26,813 nucleotides of DNA. It comes from a virus. The notes beneath the pieces are model-generated. The model saw only the letters and a list, made by a program, of their open reading frames with translations. It ran no database searches and had not been told where the DNA came from. The translations under genes were made by a program, and so were the position numbers. The stretch is taken from IMG/VR virus record IMGVR_UViG_3300037161_000124, positions 1 through 26,813 of that record; one strand, written 5' to 3'. Of the stretch, positions 18,691 to 26,068 are shown in pieces (within the stretch, counting starts at the first letter, position 1; the number at the start of each line of letters is the position of its first letter).

Positions 18691-19948
18691 CAATTCTGAC
18701 CGCCCATTCCGGCCTGATGGTCTTGAACCCGCCCAGCACTTCCAGGCGCGTGATGCGTTCGTTGGAGCCGATCAGGAAGCCGCGCGTCAGACGCATGGCC
18801 ATGCCCAGCTTGGGATTGATGACCTGCTCGGACCAGTCCAAGCCGCCGGGGGTTTCCTGTTTCACAACGGCCAAAGTGAAGGCCTGCTTGTGGAAGCCCA
18901 TGTTCTGCGGGCTGGTCACTCCGCCGATGCTGGAGAAGCTGGCATGGCCCACGAGGTACACGCTGATGGCCGCGCCGGCTGCCGGAGCGCTCACCACCGT
19001 CTGAAACGGGGAGGTGGTGTCGAAGTTGATGGGAGGCTCGATCGGGATCGTGGCCGCGCCGGTGTTGTCCGCCACCACGGGGGCCGTCACAACGAAGGTG
19101 CGCAGCTTGTTGGTGGAACGGAAGGACAGCGGGTTGGTGGCGATGCACGCCGTGGAGCCCGAGCCGATGGAGATGATGTCGCCCGGGTTCAGGATCGCCT
19201 GCGAGGCGTCCCAGCCACTGGTGACGAGCGAGCTGCCGCTCTGGTTGGCGCCGTTGACGATCGGGTTGGAGGTCGGAGCGCCGGCGGTGCCGAGCGCGCC
19301 CACGACGGCCGCGGACACGTTCTGGTCCATGGACCACTTCCAGCCCACGGCCTTGCCCATGTTGCCGTACAGGTACTGGTCGGAGACTTCCTTGGTCGGC
19401 AGCAGGAAGTTGAAGTTGAAGCCCAGCACGTTGCCCTGGGCATCGGGGTTCACCACCAGCGAGCGGAACTGATCGGAGGTGGGGCAAGCCGCGTTCTCGA
19501 GCGCGATCTTGGCTTGCGTGTACGTCGCGAGAGACGCCGGGGTAACACCCGGTTGGCCCACGAAGTTGTACACGTATTGGTACTGGTCGAGGCCATCGCC
19601 GTCCATCATCTGAGCGATGATGGCGCTGGACGATTCGGTGTAGCGCTCGCCAAAGCGGTCGATGGTGAGCACCAGGTCCTGATCGGAGATCTGCAGATCC
19701 TGTCCCCAGAGGGTGTTGATGGTCACGGGGACCATCTGCTCCTGGATCGCTTCGGGCTGTGCGGCGTCGCCGCGGCGGCCGCGGAAGCGGACCGGAATGC
19801 GGGCGTTCACCGTGTATCCGACCTTTTCATTCGGGACGGCGTAACTGTCGTCAAATTCCCTTGAGACGTACTTGCAAAAGACGGCGTTGTTATCCCACCG
19901 CTCCAAGGAGTCTTGTAGAATGGCGACCGGGTTTAGGAGGTCGTTCAT
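18683..19948 (-). CDS. P22 gp5-like major coat protein
   Basis: 421 residues from ATG 19948-19946, with GAGGAAAACATA before it; the frame is open further upstream but that part holds the opposite-strand module. P22 coat is 430 residues. Family features: helical N-arm (ILQDSLERWDNNAVFCKYVSREFDD), GYTVNARIPVRFRGRRGD, MVPVTINTLWGQDLQISDQDLVLTIDRFGERY, LLPTKEVSDQYLYGNMGKA, an inserted beta-rich central domain (about 240-330), and the final RLTRGFLIGSNERITRLEVLGGFKTIRPEWAVRI. It forms the HK97-fold capsid on the scaffold encoded upstream, possibly folded with help from the GroES-like protein. Confidence 0.9.
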   Translation of the reverse strand: MNDLLNPVAILQDSLERWDNNAVFCKYVSREFDDSYAVPNEKVGYTVNARIPVRFRGRRGDAAQPEAIQEQMVPVTINTLWGQDLQISDQDLVLTIDRFGERYTESSSAIIAQMMDGDGLDQYQYVYNFVGQPGVTPASLATYTQAKIALENAACPTSDQFRSLVVNPDAQGNVLGFNFNFLLPTKEVSDQYLYGNMGKAVGWKWSMDQNVSAAVVGALGTAGAPTSNPIVNGANQSGSSLVTSGWDASQAILNPGDIISIGSGSTACIATNPLSFRSTNKLRTFVVTAPVVADNTGAATIPIEPPINFDTTSPFQTVVSAPAAGAAISVYLVGHASFSSIGGVTSPQNMGFHKQAFTLAVVKQETPGGLDWSEQVINPKLGMAMRLTRGFLIGSNERITRLEVLGGFKTIRPEWAVRIGG

Positions 19949-19981
19949 TATGTTTTCCTCACGTCTCGCGACGTTAGTTTT

Positions 19982-20035
19982 GGTACCTGGATGGTACCGG
20001 TTATAGTTGAAGCGTAGCGCGTTATGCACTACACT
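19982..20035 (+). promoter_or_regulatory. promoter and candidate RHH operator
   Basis: GGTACC at 19982-19987 and again at 19993-19998, one helical turn apart (11 bases). TTGAAG (20007-20012), 17-base spacer, TACACT (20030-20035), then six bases to the ATG at 20042. Spaced short repeats next to a promoter are typical RHH autoregulation sites. Confidence 0.55.
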
Positions 20036-20041
20036 TGGAGC

Positions 20042-20185
20042 ATGGAACACAAGCAACCCAGCAGCTTTCGGCTTTCCGATGAAGCGCGGAGGCTCCTTGT
20101 AAAACTCGCCAAGCGGCTCAGCTTGTCTCAAACAGCCGTTATTGAACTGGCCATTCGGGAATACGCCAAGCAACCGCGAGGGTGA
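20042..20185 (+). CDS. ribbon-helix-helix DNA-binding protein
   Basis: 47 residues: SSFRLSDEARRLLVKLAKRL, then SLSQTAVIELAIREYAKQ. The short beta strand (S-F-R-L), a helix, then S-x-[ST]-x-x-V-I-x-x-A-[IL]-x-x-[YF] is the MetJ/Arc/CopG fold, which dimerises to bind DNA. It starts six bases after a -10 box, so is probably leaderless, and is followed three bases after its stop by the HNH gene. It probably represses its own promoter through the GGTACC pair and so controls the endonuclease; a toxin-antitoxin reading is less likely because the partner is an HNH nuclease with homing-type features. Confidence 0.7.
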   Translation: MEHKQPSSFRLSDEARRLLVKLAKRLSLSQTAVIELAIREYAKQPRG

Positions 20186-20188
20186 ATC

Positions 20189-20929
20189 ATGGATCTGGAC
20201 GTTGTACGTTGCGGACGCTGTTTGCAGGAAAAGCCGCTGACATCCTTTGGGAACATCAGGCGAACCGGAAAAACCTGCAAGGACTGCCATCGTGCACGTA
20301 TGCACGAGTGGCACCGCAACCATCCAGATTACAACCGAAAGTGGCTGGAGGCCCACGGTCGCAAAGTCGGCGACGACCGCAGGACAGGGAGGCCCAGTCT
20401 TTTTCGTTCGGTGGCGGAACGGCAGGAGCACAAAAAAGAGTACATGCGCCGCTGGCGCGAAAGCCACCCCAATAGCGCCCGGGAGTGGCGGAGCCGCAAT
20501 CCCAACTACGGCCGCCAAAGAAAGCGAACTTCTCCCGACAAAGCGCGGGTCTATAACCAGAAATACAGGGACGGGAACGCCGCTGAACTTAATGCGAGGT
20601 CCAACGCCCGGCGAAGAGAGCGGCGCGTTACGGATGCCGAGTACGCCCAGCGAGAGCGGGATCGCTGCCTTCGTCAGTGGAAGAATCGCCGGTTCTCCCT
20701 TTGCGATCGAATTAAGCTGCTCCGTGCGCAGGATGGAAAATGCGCTAATCCGGCATGTCAAAAAGAATTGGGCGAGGCGTTCCACATCGACCACATAATA
20801 CCTTTGGCGCGTGGTGGAACGAGTGATCCCGAGAATCTTCAACTTCTTTGCCCGCGCTGTAATTGCAGCAAGGGTGCCAAAGATCCCCAAGAGTGGCTGA
20901 CGCAGGTAAGTTCGGAGCGTACAGCTTAA
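20189..20929 (+). CDS. HNH endonuclease with N-terminal zinc motif
   Basis: 246 residues. An N-terminal CGRC...CKDCH zinc knuckle pair (Cys8, Cys11, Cys30, Cys33) is followed by a highly basic Arg/Asn-rich linker (about 35-165) and a C-terminal HNH domain: CANPAC, HIDHIIPLARGGTSDPENL, LLCPRCNCSKG (Asp201-His202, Asn216, with Cys185/190/221/224 for zinc). This is the common phage HNH/homing arrangement. It lies on the plus strand between scaffold and coat, in one unit with the RHH gene, and is probably an insertion into the head operon. Confidence 0.85.
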   Translation: MDLDVVRCGRCLQEKPLTSFGNIRRTGKTCKDCHRARMHEWHRNHPDYNRKWLEAHGRKVGDDRRTGRPSLFRSVAERQEHKKEYMRRWRESHPNSAREWRSRNPNYGRQRKRTSPDKARVYNQKYRDGNAAELNARSNARRRERRVTDAEYAQRERDRCLRQWKNRRFSLCDRIKLLRAQDGKCANPACQKELGEAFHIDHIIPLARGGTSDPENLQLLCPRCNCSKGAKDPQEWLTQVSSERTA

Positions 20930-20978
20930 ATGTGGCCCTGGATTCTGTCTCTCGACGGTATCGCGGGCCGCCTATAGG

Positions 20979-22163
20979 CTAGTTGCCGTACTCCGCTTTG
21001 CGCAGCCTCCGGAATTCCGCAGTCGGATCATTGGGAAATTTCGCAAGGTGCGCGGCCAGCGTGCCATCTTTCGTCATCTGAGACAACGATTTGACGGGGC
21101 TGGTAGAGCGCGCACCCGATCCAACGGGACTCGGGGGGGCTGGCTTGGGAGCCGGCGCGGGCGAAGCCGCGCGGGGAGCGGGAGCAACCTTCGAAGGCGC
21201 TGGAGCTGCAGCGGCAGCGGCGACAGCCGCCACCGGTTGGGCAGCGGGCTGTGTTTCCTCGATGGGGTCGTCGTCCTCGGCGATCGCGGCGAGTTCCGGC
21301 AGCTCGATCTTCCCCAGCTCTTGCACGGCCAGGGCGAGTTTTTTCCGGTACTGCACGATGGTTTCGCCTTCGTTGAACTTCGTGGCGATACAGATCTTGT
21401 TGGCTTCGGTCGGGTGGGTTGCCAGCCAGTAGGCCAGCTCCGCGCCATGGTCGAAAGACCAAAGGGCCTGGTTCATCACGTCGTTCGTTATGTCGACATC
21501 GTGTTGCTGAGCAATCACGACATCAAAGTCGTCATGCCGCGCCTTGGCTTCGTCGATCTGGCTCTTACGCCAGTTTTCGAATGCCTCCTGGTCGCGGGTG
21601 TCGGAATCTTTACGGGCCTGCGCTTCGGTTTCGCGGGCGGCGGTGGTTACCTTCTCGCGGTCGATGCGCGCGCGCTCGTCGTAGCGCCAGTCGGCGATGG
21701 CTTCGACGAATGCGGGATCGTAGACTCCGTTTTCGTAATCTTCGGGTTTCGGCTTGGGAGCGGGCTGCTCGGCAGCAGTGGGCTGTGCCTGGTGGCTGGT
21801 GGCTGGCTCGGCAGCGACCGGCTCGGCGGCGGCGGCCGGCGCCGCGGCGGCCGGCGTTGCTTTGCGGGCCGCTTCCAATTCCTGTTTCAGCCGCTCGTTC
21901 TCGGCGGCCGTGGTTTCCCATTTCTTTTTGTAGCCGCTCGACGGTTTGGGCGCGGGCGGCGCGGCGGGTTCCGCGGCGGCAACCGGTTCGGCAACTGGCT
22001 CAACCGGCGCGTCGGTGGCCGGTGCTGGTTCGGCGGGCGGGACTTGGCCGCCTTCGTCGGAGTGGGTTTCGACCGTCGAGCCGGTGAAGCCGAGGTCGGC
22101 CAGAACTTTCTCTACCACTTTGGGGTCCTGGCGAGTTTCAAACGTCAAATCTTCGGTGTTCAT
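20979..22163 (-). CDS. scaffolding protein
   Basis: 394 residues, acidic, Ala/Pro/Glu-rich and mainly helical, as scaffolds are. A disordered N-terminal half (about 40-145) with many PAP/EP repeats leads to helical regions (DERARIDREKVTTAARETEAQARKD, WRKSQIDEAKARHDDFDVVI, LAYWLATHPTEANKICI). A second Ala/Pro linker follows (about 305-350). The C-terminus KSLSQMTKDGTLAAHLAKFP ... EFRRLRKAE is a basic helical end, in the position where P22 gp8 binds coat. Placement between portal and coat supports the call. Part of the Ala/Pro linker (EPATSHQAQ) is encoded by a heptamer repeat. Confidence 0.75.
   Translation of the reverse strand: MNTEDLTFETRQDPKVVEKVLADLGFTGSTVETHSDEGGQVPPAEPAPATDAPVEPVAEPVAAAEPAAPPAPKPSSGYKKKWETTAAENERLKQELEAARKATPAAAAPAAAAEPVAAEPATSHQAQPTAAEQPAPKPKPEDYENGVYDPAFVEAIADWRYDERARIDREKVTTAARETEAQARKDSDTRDQEAFENWRKSQIDEAKARHDDFDVVIAQQHDVDITNDVMNQALWSFDHGAELAYWLATHPTEANKICIATKFNEGETIVQYRKKLALAVQELGKIELPELAAIAEDDDPIEETQPAAQPVAAVAAAAAAPAPSKVAPAPRAASPAPAPKPAPPSPVGSGARSTSPVKSLSQMTKDGTLAAHLAKFPNDPTAEFRRLRKAEYGN
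21788..21811. repeat. heptamer tract inside the scaffold gene
   Basis: GGTGGCT units (tgcct-ggtggctggtggctgg region) coding for PATSHQ on the minus strand. The same tract type as intergenic copies, here kept in frame within a disordered linker. Confidence 0.65.
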
Positions 22164-22189
22164 AAAATGGGGTGTCTGAACGGTTAGTG

Positions 22190-22224
22190 AAGCTGAAAGC
22201 TGGCTGCTGATGGCTGAAAGCCTA
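22190..22224. repeat. heptamer tract between scaffold and portal
   Basis: GCTGAAA, GCTGGCT, GCTGATG and GCTGAAA units, ending at the portal stop (CTA at 22222-22224). It lies just upstream of the scaffold start, which has no Shine-Dalgarno. Confidence 0.75.
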
Positions 22225-24501
22225 TGCCGCTTGCGGCATCGGCTCGGAAGCTGGCGGCGCGCCGGCGGCTGCGGGCTGCTGCTGGGCTTGCGCGGCCTGC
22301 TGCGCGTCGGCCTGCTGTTGCTGTCCCTGCTGCTGGAGCTGTTGCTGGTGCTGCTGGTCGGAAAGTTCCTTCTGGTGCTGCTGCTCGTCGCGTTGCGCCT
22401 GCAGTTGGTAAACCTGGTCGATCTTCTGATTGATCGCCGCGTACTGGGATTGGAACATCTGCAAGGCCTGATCGCTGCCCAGCTTCAGATCGGCTATTGC
22501 TAATTGGGTAGCGTTATTCCCGGCGGCGATGCGCTCTTTCGATTCGTTCTGGATGCGCTGGGTTTTCAACTCTTCGGCTTGCGCCGTCATCTGCGTGTTC
22601 ATGGCCTGCAGGAGTTGCTGCATTTGGACGATCTGCTGCTGAACCTGCGGCGGTACCGGGGCTTGGCCTTCCTGCTGTTGCGCCACGTCGGGCGGTCTTA
22701 GGCGGTCCGCGATTTCGTCGATGCCCGGAACGTCGAAGGTTTTCAGAATCAGATCCAGCGCCCGAGTCATGGCCTGCGGCATGGCTTGATATAGCTGGAA
22801 TAACTGTTCCTGAGCTTGCGCCCGCCGCGATGCGTAACTCGGCCCTGACCCGAGAGTCACGTCGTACCTTGCAGCGCTCTTGATGTCGTAGATCCGGTCC
22901 ACACCCTTGTTGTCGGTGTGTTTCTTGTTGAGCCACACCTGCCGCACTGAGCCGTCCGGATCGAAGACGGTCTCCAATCTTTCCTCGTCGTAGATCTTGG
23001 GCGCCAGATCTACCAGGATGCGAAGCACGTGCATCTGGGAGATGGCCAGATTGTCGTGGTAGTTGAAGTGGGCGTTATCGCCTTGCCGCTGGATGGCGAG
23101 AATCGCTCTGCCCGACTGATCCGGCTGGGACTCGCCCATGTCCGGGCGGTACATGCTGGTGGTCGCGCGGATATCGTCCGCCGCGTGTGCGATGGCCTGG
23201 GTGATGTCCTGGGTATTTACGGCAGGCGAAATGCGCTGCGGCGGCGGGACTGGGATAGGACCGGTTCCCGTGTCCTGCACTTGCGGGTCGTACTCGAGGT
23301 AAGCCTGCGCCACGCGGTTGCAGTTGGCCCACTTGGCCGCGTAGTTCTCGATCTGGTTCTTGGCTACCAGCCATTGACTGATAGGAGCCAGCCCGATGGC
23401 TTCGGCTTCCTTCGAGCGCATGAAGTCATAGGACAGGTTGGCATCCATGGCCGGCCTGACCATGCCGCGCACCGTTCGCTTGCCCTCGACGATGACCTCG
23501 CGGCCGATGATCGGTACAATCGGTATCCACTTGCCCGGCCAGGTCCAGCGGTCCAGGATTTCGACGCCGTTGAGCTTGTAGCCCTTGACGGTTTTCTTTG
23601 TGGTGGGGCGCCACGCTCTTACCCTGTCTTGTTCGGTGATCTCGTCCTCGCGCTTGATCTGCCCGTCCTCGAGCTGTGCCAGTCTGCCGCGCTTGGTGAG
23701 CACCTTCCAGAATTCGGCTGTTCTTACGCTGCCGGTTGGAAACCAGTCTTTGCGAATCTGATCGCCGACGCTCTGGAAATCGAAGAGGCTGGCAACCTTG
23801 GAATCGGGGTAGGTCTCCTTGTAGACCTGCGTGTCGAGGTCCTCGGTGACCATGCAGCGGCGCATGTCCGAGTAATCGAACTCGTCGGCCGAGGGATCGG
23901 GATAAACCGTGAAGGGATTGGCGACACGCCGCAAAACGATCTTCTGTTTGAAGCTGTCGTCCTCTTCCCAAACCGTCAACACGCGCACCCAGCCGCGGCC
24001 GCACTTCACGGCATGCTCATAGCCGGTTGCCCAGACCACGCGGGCGTTGCTGTCGTTGTCGATGTTTCTTACGAGACCCTGCAGGACCTCGGCGGTTTCC
24101 TTGTCGGCGCCTTCACCCACCGGACTGATTCTCGGCTCCGGGGGAGATTGGCGGGCGTCGTTGACCACTTGGTCGACGGCGGGGCCGATCCTATCGAAGA
24201 CCAAACACGGGCGCCCCCTGCGCTCTTCGAGCATCTGGGCATCCCAATGTTTCAGTCCGTCGACGAATTCGAATTCCTGCCGCGCGCGCTCCCGAAACGG
24301 CTGCTCCCAGCTTGCTACCGCGGTGAAGTACTCGTGCGCTTCGACGAGGATGTCTTCGTCGGTCAGGCCGTCTTCGTCGGTCTCGACCTTCGGTTCTTCC
24401 TTGTGCGCCGAGAGTACGGATAAAGGAGTATGCCGGCTTCCCGACTCCATGGAGGGGTCGAAGCTGGTGCGGGTTTCCGAGGGTGGAAGCTGGGGAGACA
24501 T
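22222..24501 (-). CDS. P22 gp1-like portal protein
   Basis: 759 residues from ATG 24501-24499; the frame opens further upstream, but that part is repeat DNA (Trp/Pro/Arg nonsense). P22 portal is 725. Recognisable portal blocks: ARQEFEFVDGLKHWDAQMLEERRGRPCLVFDRIGPAVDQVVND, NPFTVYPDPSADEFDYSDMRRCMV, WIPIVPIIGREVIVEGKR, the RGMVRPAMDANLSYDFMRSKEAE segment, DDIRATTSMYRPDMGESQPDQSGRAILA and a long Gln-rich helical C-terminus (about 640-759) corresponding to the barrel helix region. It forms the dodecameric ring through which DNA enters. The exact start is uncertain because there is no ribosome site. Confidence 0.9.
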   Translation of the reverse strand: MSPQLPPSETRTSFDPSMESGSRHTPLSVLSAHKEEPKVETDEDGLTDEDILVEAHEYFTAVASWEQPFRERARQEFEFVDGLKHWDAQMLEERRGRPCLVFDRIGPAVDQVVNDARQSPPEPRISPVGEGADKETAEVLQGLVRNIDNDSNARVVWATGYEHAVKCGRGWVRVLTVWEEDDSFKQKIVLRRVANPFTVYPDPSADEFDYSDMRRCMVTEDLDTQVYKETYPDSKVASLFDFQSVGDQIRKDWFPTGSVRTAEFWKVLTKRGRLAQLEDGQIKREDEITEQDRVRAWRPTTKKTVKGYKLNGVEILDRWTWPGKWIPIVPIIGREVIVEGKRTVRGMVRPAMDANLSYDFMRSKEAEAIGLAPISQWLVAKNQIENYAAKWANCNRVAQAYLEYDPQVQDTGTGPIPVPPPQRISPAVNTQDITQAIAHAADDIRATTSMYRPDMGESQPDQSGRAILAIQRQGDNAHFNYHDNLAISQMHVLRILVDLAPKIYDEERLETVFDPDGSVRQVWLNKKHTDNKGVDRIYDIKSAARYDVTLGSGPSYASRRAQAQEQLFQLYQAMPQAMTRALDLILKTFDVPGIDEIADRLRPPDVAQQQEGQAPVPPQVQQQIVQMQQLLQAMNTQMTAQAEELKTQRIQNESKERIAAGNNATQLAIADLKLGSDQALQMFQSQYAAINQKIDQVYQLQAQRDEQQHQKELSDQQHQQQLQQQGQQQQADAQQAAQAQQQPAAAGAPPASEPMPQAA

Positions 24502-24534
24502 GAGCGGGAGAGGGGGTGAGCGGGCGAGGGGGCG
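24502..24534. repeat. octamer repeat (GAGSGGGN) upstream of portal
   Basis: Four 8-base units: GAGCGGGA, GAGGGGGT, GAGCGGGC, GAGGGGGC. An inverted copy with the same last three units lies at 25741-25772. Confidence 0.75.
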
Positions 24535-24548
24535 GCACGGCGGCGTTT

Positions 24549-24583
24549 CCAGCCACCAGCCACCGCCCACTATCCACCGTTCT
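24549..24583. repeat. GGTGGCT-type heptamer tract after 24584-24862
   Basis: Read on the minus strand: GGTGGATAGTGGGCGGTGG, then GGTGGCT. It follows the TAA of the small gene 24584-24862 on that strand. Confidence 0.7.
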
Positions 24584-24862
24584 TTACGCCGCGTCGCCCG
24601 ATGCGGGCGTGGCGCCGGCGTCATCTGCGTCGGGCTCGCCGTGACACTGGGCCGAGTAGGCGTGGGCGTCGTCGGAGTTATCGAACACCGCGGGCGGTTC
24701 GGAGGGCGGATACTGCGGGTTGCCGTTCTCGTCCGGCATGGGGTCGTGCTCTTTCGAGACCATGAAGCCGTTCTTGGCTTTGCTGATGGTCGTGGAGCGC
24801 ACCGGGCCGCGCTTGGCTTTCTTGCCTTTACCTTTGGACATCGAGATCGATGAGAGTTTCAT
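24584..24862 (-). CDS. small hydrophilic protein, unknown
   Basis: 92 residues. The N-terminal half is basic (MSKGKGKKAKRGPVRSTTISKAKNGFMVSKEHDP) and the C-terminal half acidic (EPPAVFDNSDDAHAYSAQCHGEPDADD). The middle AKNGFMVSKEHDPMPDENGN and FDNSDDAHAY are reminiscent of short phage head-region proteins, but no family is certain. The ATG follows CCAAAGGATTCCCCT, the recurrent leader. Met8 is an alternative start. It sits directly upstream of the portal. Confidence 0.55.
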   Translation of the reverse strand: MKLSSISMSKGKGKKAKRGPVRSTTISKAKNGFMVSKEHDPMPDENGNPQYPPSEPPAVFDNSDDAHAYSAQCHGEPDADDAGATPASGDAA

Positions 24863-24879
24863 AGGGGAATCCTTTGGGG

Positions 24880-24920
24880 TTTAGCTTTCAGCTTTCAGCT
24901 TTCAGCTCTCAGGTTTCAGC
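24880..24920. repeat. heptamer tract, opposite orientation
   Basis: AGCTTTC units (24882-24908) on the plus strand, the reverse of most other tracts. It lies beyond the 3' end of 24916-25227, whose TGA stop at 24916-24918 is inside the tract. Confidence 0.8.
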
Positions 24921-25227
24921 AGTTCTGTTGGCCGCAAGCGTCTCCAAATCCGAGGCGGCTGTTGACGGTGCGAACGAAACCGACCGCTTGCGCGGCGCTC
25001 GTACATGCCTGCGATATGAGGTCTTGCAGGGAAAGGTGCCGGGGTGTAACTGCGAGCGGTTCCTTTTCCGGTAACGGCGCGAACAATCCCTCGTGTAGGG
25101 TGACTAGTTCGCTGTCGAGCGTCTCCAGCCAGTTGCGGAGTTCCGCGGCCTGTTTGACGACACTGGGTTCGGACGGCGCTGGGCAGTCCGAGTGTTGGTT
25201 GCGTTGGTTGTTATTTATCATGCCCAA
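24916..25227 (-). CDS. small protein, unknown
   Basis: 103 residues: helical LRNWLETLDSELVTLHEGLFAPL and a second helix (SLQDLISQACTSAAQAVGFVRTVNSRLGFGD). Its pattern (short N-terminus, two helices, mostly soluble) is common for phage head-region orphans. The last residues (CGQQNC) come from near the repeat. No family recognised. It follows 25234-25581 after six bases. Confidence 0.5.
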   Translation of the reverse strand: MGMINNNQRNQHSDCPAPSEPSVVKQAAELRNWLETLDSELVTLHEGLFAPLPEKEPLAVTPRHLSLQDLISQACTSAAQAVGFVRTVNSRLGFGDACGQQNC

Positions 25228-25233
25228 CTGCGT

Positions 25234-25581
25234 TTATGAAATCGTTGCGAGCCTGGCCACCCGGCAGTTCAGTGCGACGGGGGCGCGCTTGCACGGGAAG
25301 CCCGGTATCTTGGCGAGAGTTTCGTCACTCCACGCCATCGCTACGTTCTCCGCAAATTCCACCGCGGCATCCGCGCTGATGAAGTCGTGGCCGTCGTCTG
25401 GGGAATCCAGCACGCACTTCGGGACGTAGAAGTAGAGGCGGTACCAGTATTCCTCGCCGATTGGCATCGCGACGCGCGCCAGGATGCGGCCGGTGCCGTG
25501 CACCATTACGTTGCTGTCGAAGCGCTCGCCTTCGGGGTTGCGCCCGGCGTGGCGCTCCCAAGTGAAATCGTTGCGGGTCAT
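25234..25581 (-). CDS. small protein, unknown
   Basis: 115 residues (MTRNDFTWERHAGRNPEGERFDSN...). A beta-rich middle (ILARVAMPIGEEYWYRLYFYVPKCVLDSPDDGHDFISADAAVEFAENVAMAW) suggests a compact alpha/beta fold. The start overlaps the TGA of 25578-25784 by four bases (ATGA), so the two genes are coupled. No family recognised. Confidence 0.55.
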   Translation of the reverse strand: MTRNDFTWERHAGRNPEGERFDSNVMVHGTGRILARVAMPIGEEYWYRLYFYVPKCVLDSPDDGHDFISADAAVEFAENVAMAWSDETLAKIPGFPCKRAPVALNCRVARLATIS

Positions 25582-25784
25582 ACGCCCTTGCGCATCGCGC
25601 CGTAAATGATCGCGCCGCCGGCCTGGGTGTTGAAGCCGAGGCGCTCCAGGAGTTCGGCGTACTCGTAGAGAAACTTCTGCCGGGCCCAGTGGAGATATTC
25701 GGTGTAGGAGCCGATGGCGTACTGCGTGCCGGATAAGGCTCGCTCGCCCCCTCGCCCGCTCACCCCCTCGCTGTGTCGCTTCAA
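25578..25784 (-). CDS. small protein with repeat-derived N-terminus
   Basis: 68 residues from TTG 25784-25782 (TTGA overlap with the previous stop). Residues 6-16 (EGVSGRGGERA) are encoded by an octamer repeat tract. From about residue 18 the sequence (GTQYAIGSYTEYLHWARQKFLYEYAELLERLGFNTQAGGAIIYGAMRKG) looks like a real helical protein. The repeat may have replaced the original start region. Function unknown. Confidence 0.45.
   Translation of the reverse strand: MKRHSEGVSGRGGERALSGTQYAIGSYTEYLHWARQKFLYEYAELLERLGFNTQAGGAIIYGAMRKGV
25741..25772. repeat. octamer repeat, inverted copy
   Basis: The reverse complement of the 24502-24534 family (GAGGGGGT, GAGCGGGC, GAGGGGGC, GAGCG), read into protein as EGVSGRGGERA. 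Confidence 0.75.
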
Positions 25785-25987
25785 CTGGTCGCCGCCCCTT
25801 TACCCTCGGGCATAAATTGGCTCACCTTCGTCGGCAGCTTTACCGAGCGCGGAAGATACAGGCTGGCCATAGAGCGAAACCCCGTGCCGCCAGCCGTGGG
25901 GGATCCGATCAACTTGGGCTTCTTGAGCGTCTCGCGGAACAGCGTCGGGGTTTTCGAGATGTTGGGGGTTTTGGTGCTGAAGGTCAT
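25781..25987 (-). CDS. small basic protein, unknown
   Basis: 68 residues (MTFSTKTPNISKTPTLFRETLKKPKLIGSP, FRSMASLYLPRSVKLPTKVSQFMPEG), basic and Ser/Thr/Pro-rich with few helices. It is coupled to the next gene by the TTGA overlap. No family recognised; in this position it could be a minor head-associated protein. Confidence 0.45.
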   Translation of the reverse strand: MTFSTKTPNISKTPTLFRETLKKPKLIGSPTAGGTGFRSMASLYLPRSVKLPTKVSQFMPEGKGAATS

Positions 25988-25999
25988 GGCTGTAAACCC

Positions 26000-26068
26000 G
26001 GTGGCTGGTGGATAGTGGCTGGTGGCTGGTGGTTTAGCTGAGTGCTGAAAGCTGAAAGCTGAAAGCTA
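26000..26068. repeat. long composite heptamer tract
   Basis: GGTGGCT units with a GGATAGTG interruption, then GAGTGCT and three GAAAGCT units, ending at the TAG (26066-26068) of the next gene. Near duplicate of 17457-17539. Confidence 0.85.

Noticed and set aside
19949-20890. N-terminal extension of the coat frame
   Set aside because: The open frame is antisense to the RHH-HNH module; coat homologues start at MNDLLNP-like residues.
20042-20929. Toxin-antitoxin module
   Set aside because: The RHH gene fits an antitoxin, but the partner is a canonical HNH nuclease with homing-type organisation and no toxin family.
23029-24423. 464-codon plus-strand ORF antisense to the portal
   Set aside because: It mirrors the portal gene exactly, as expected in GC-rich coding DNA; no start context and no domain.
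24502-24624. Upstream start of the portal
   Set aside because: The extra 41 residues are translation of octamer and heptamer repeats.
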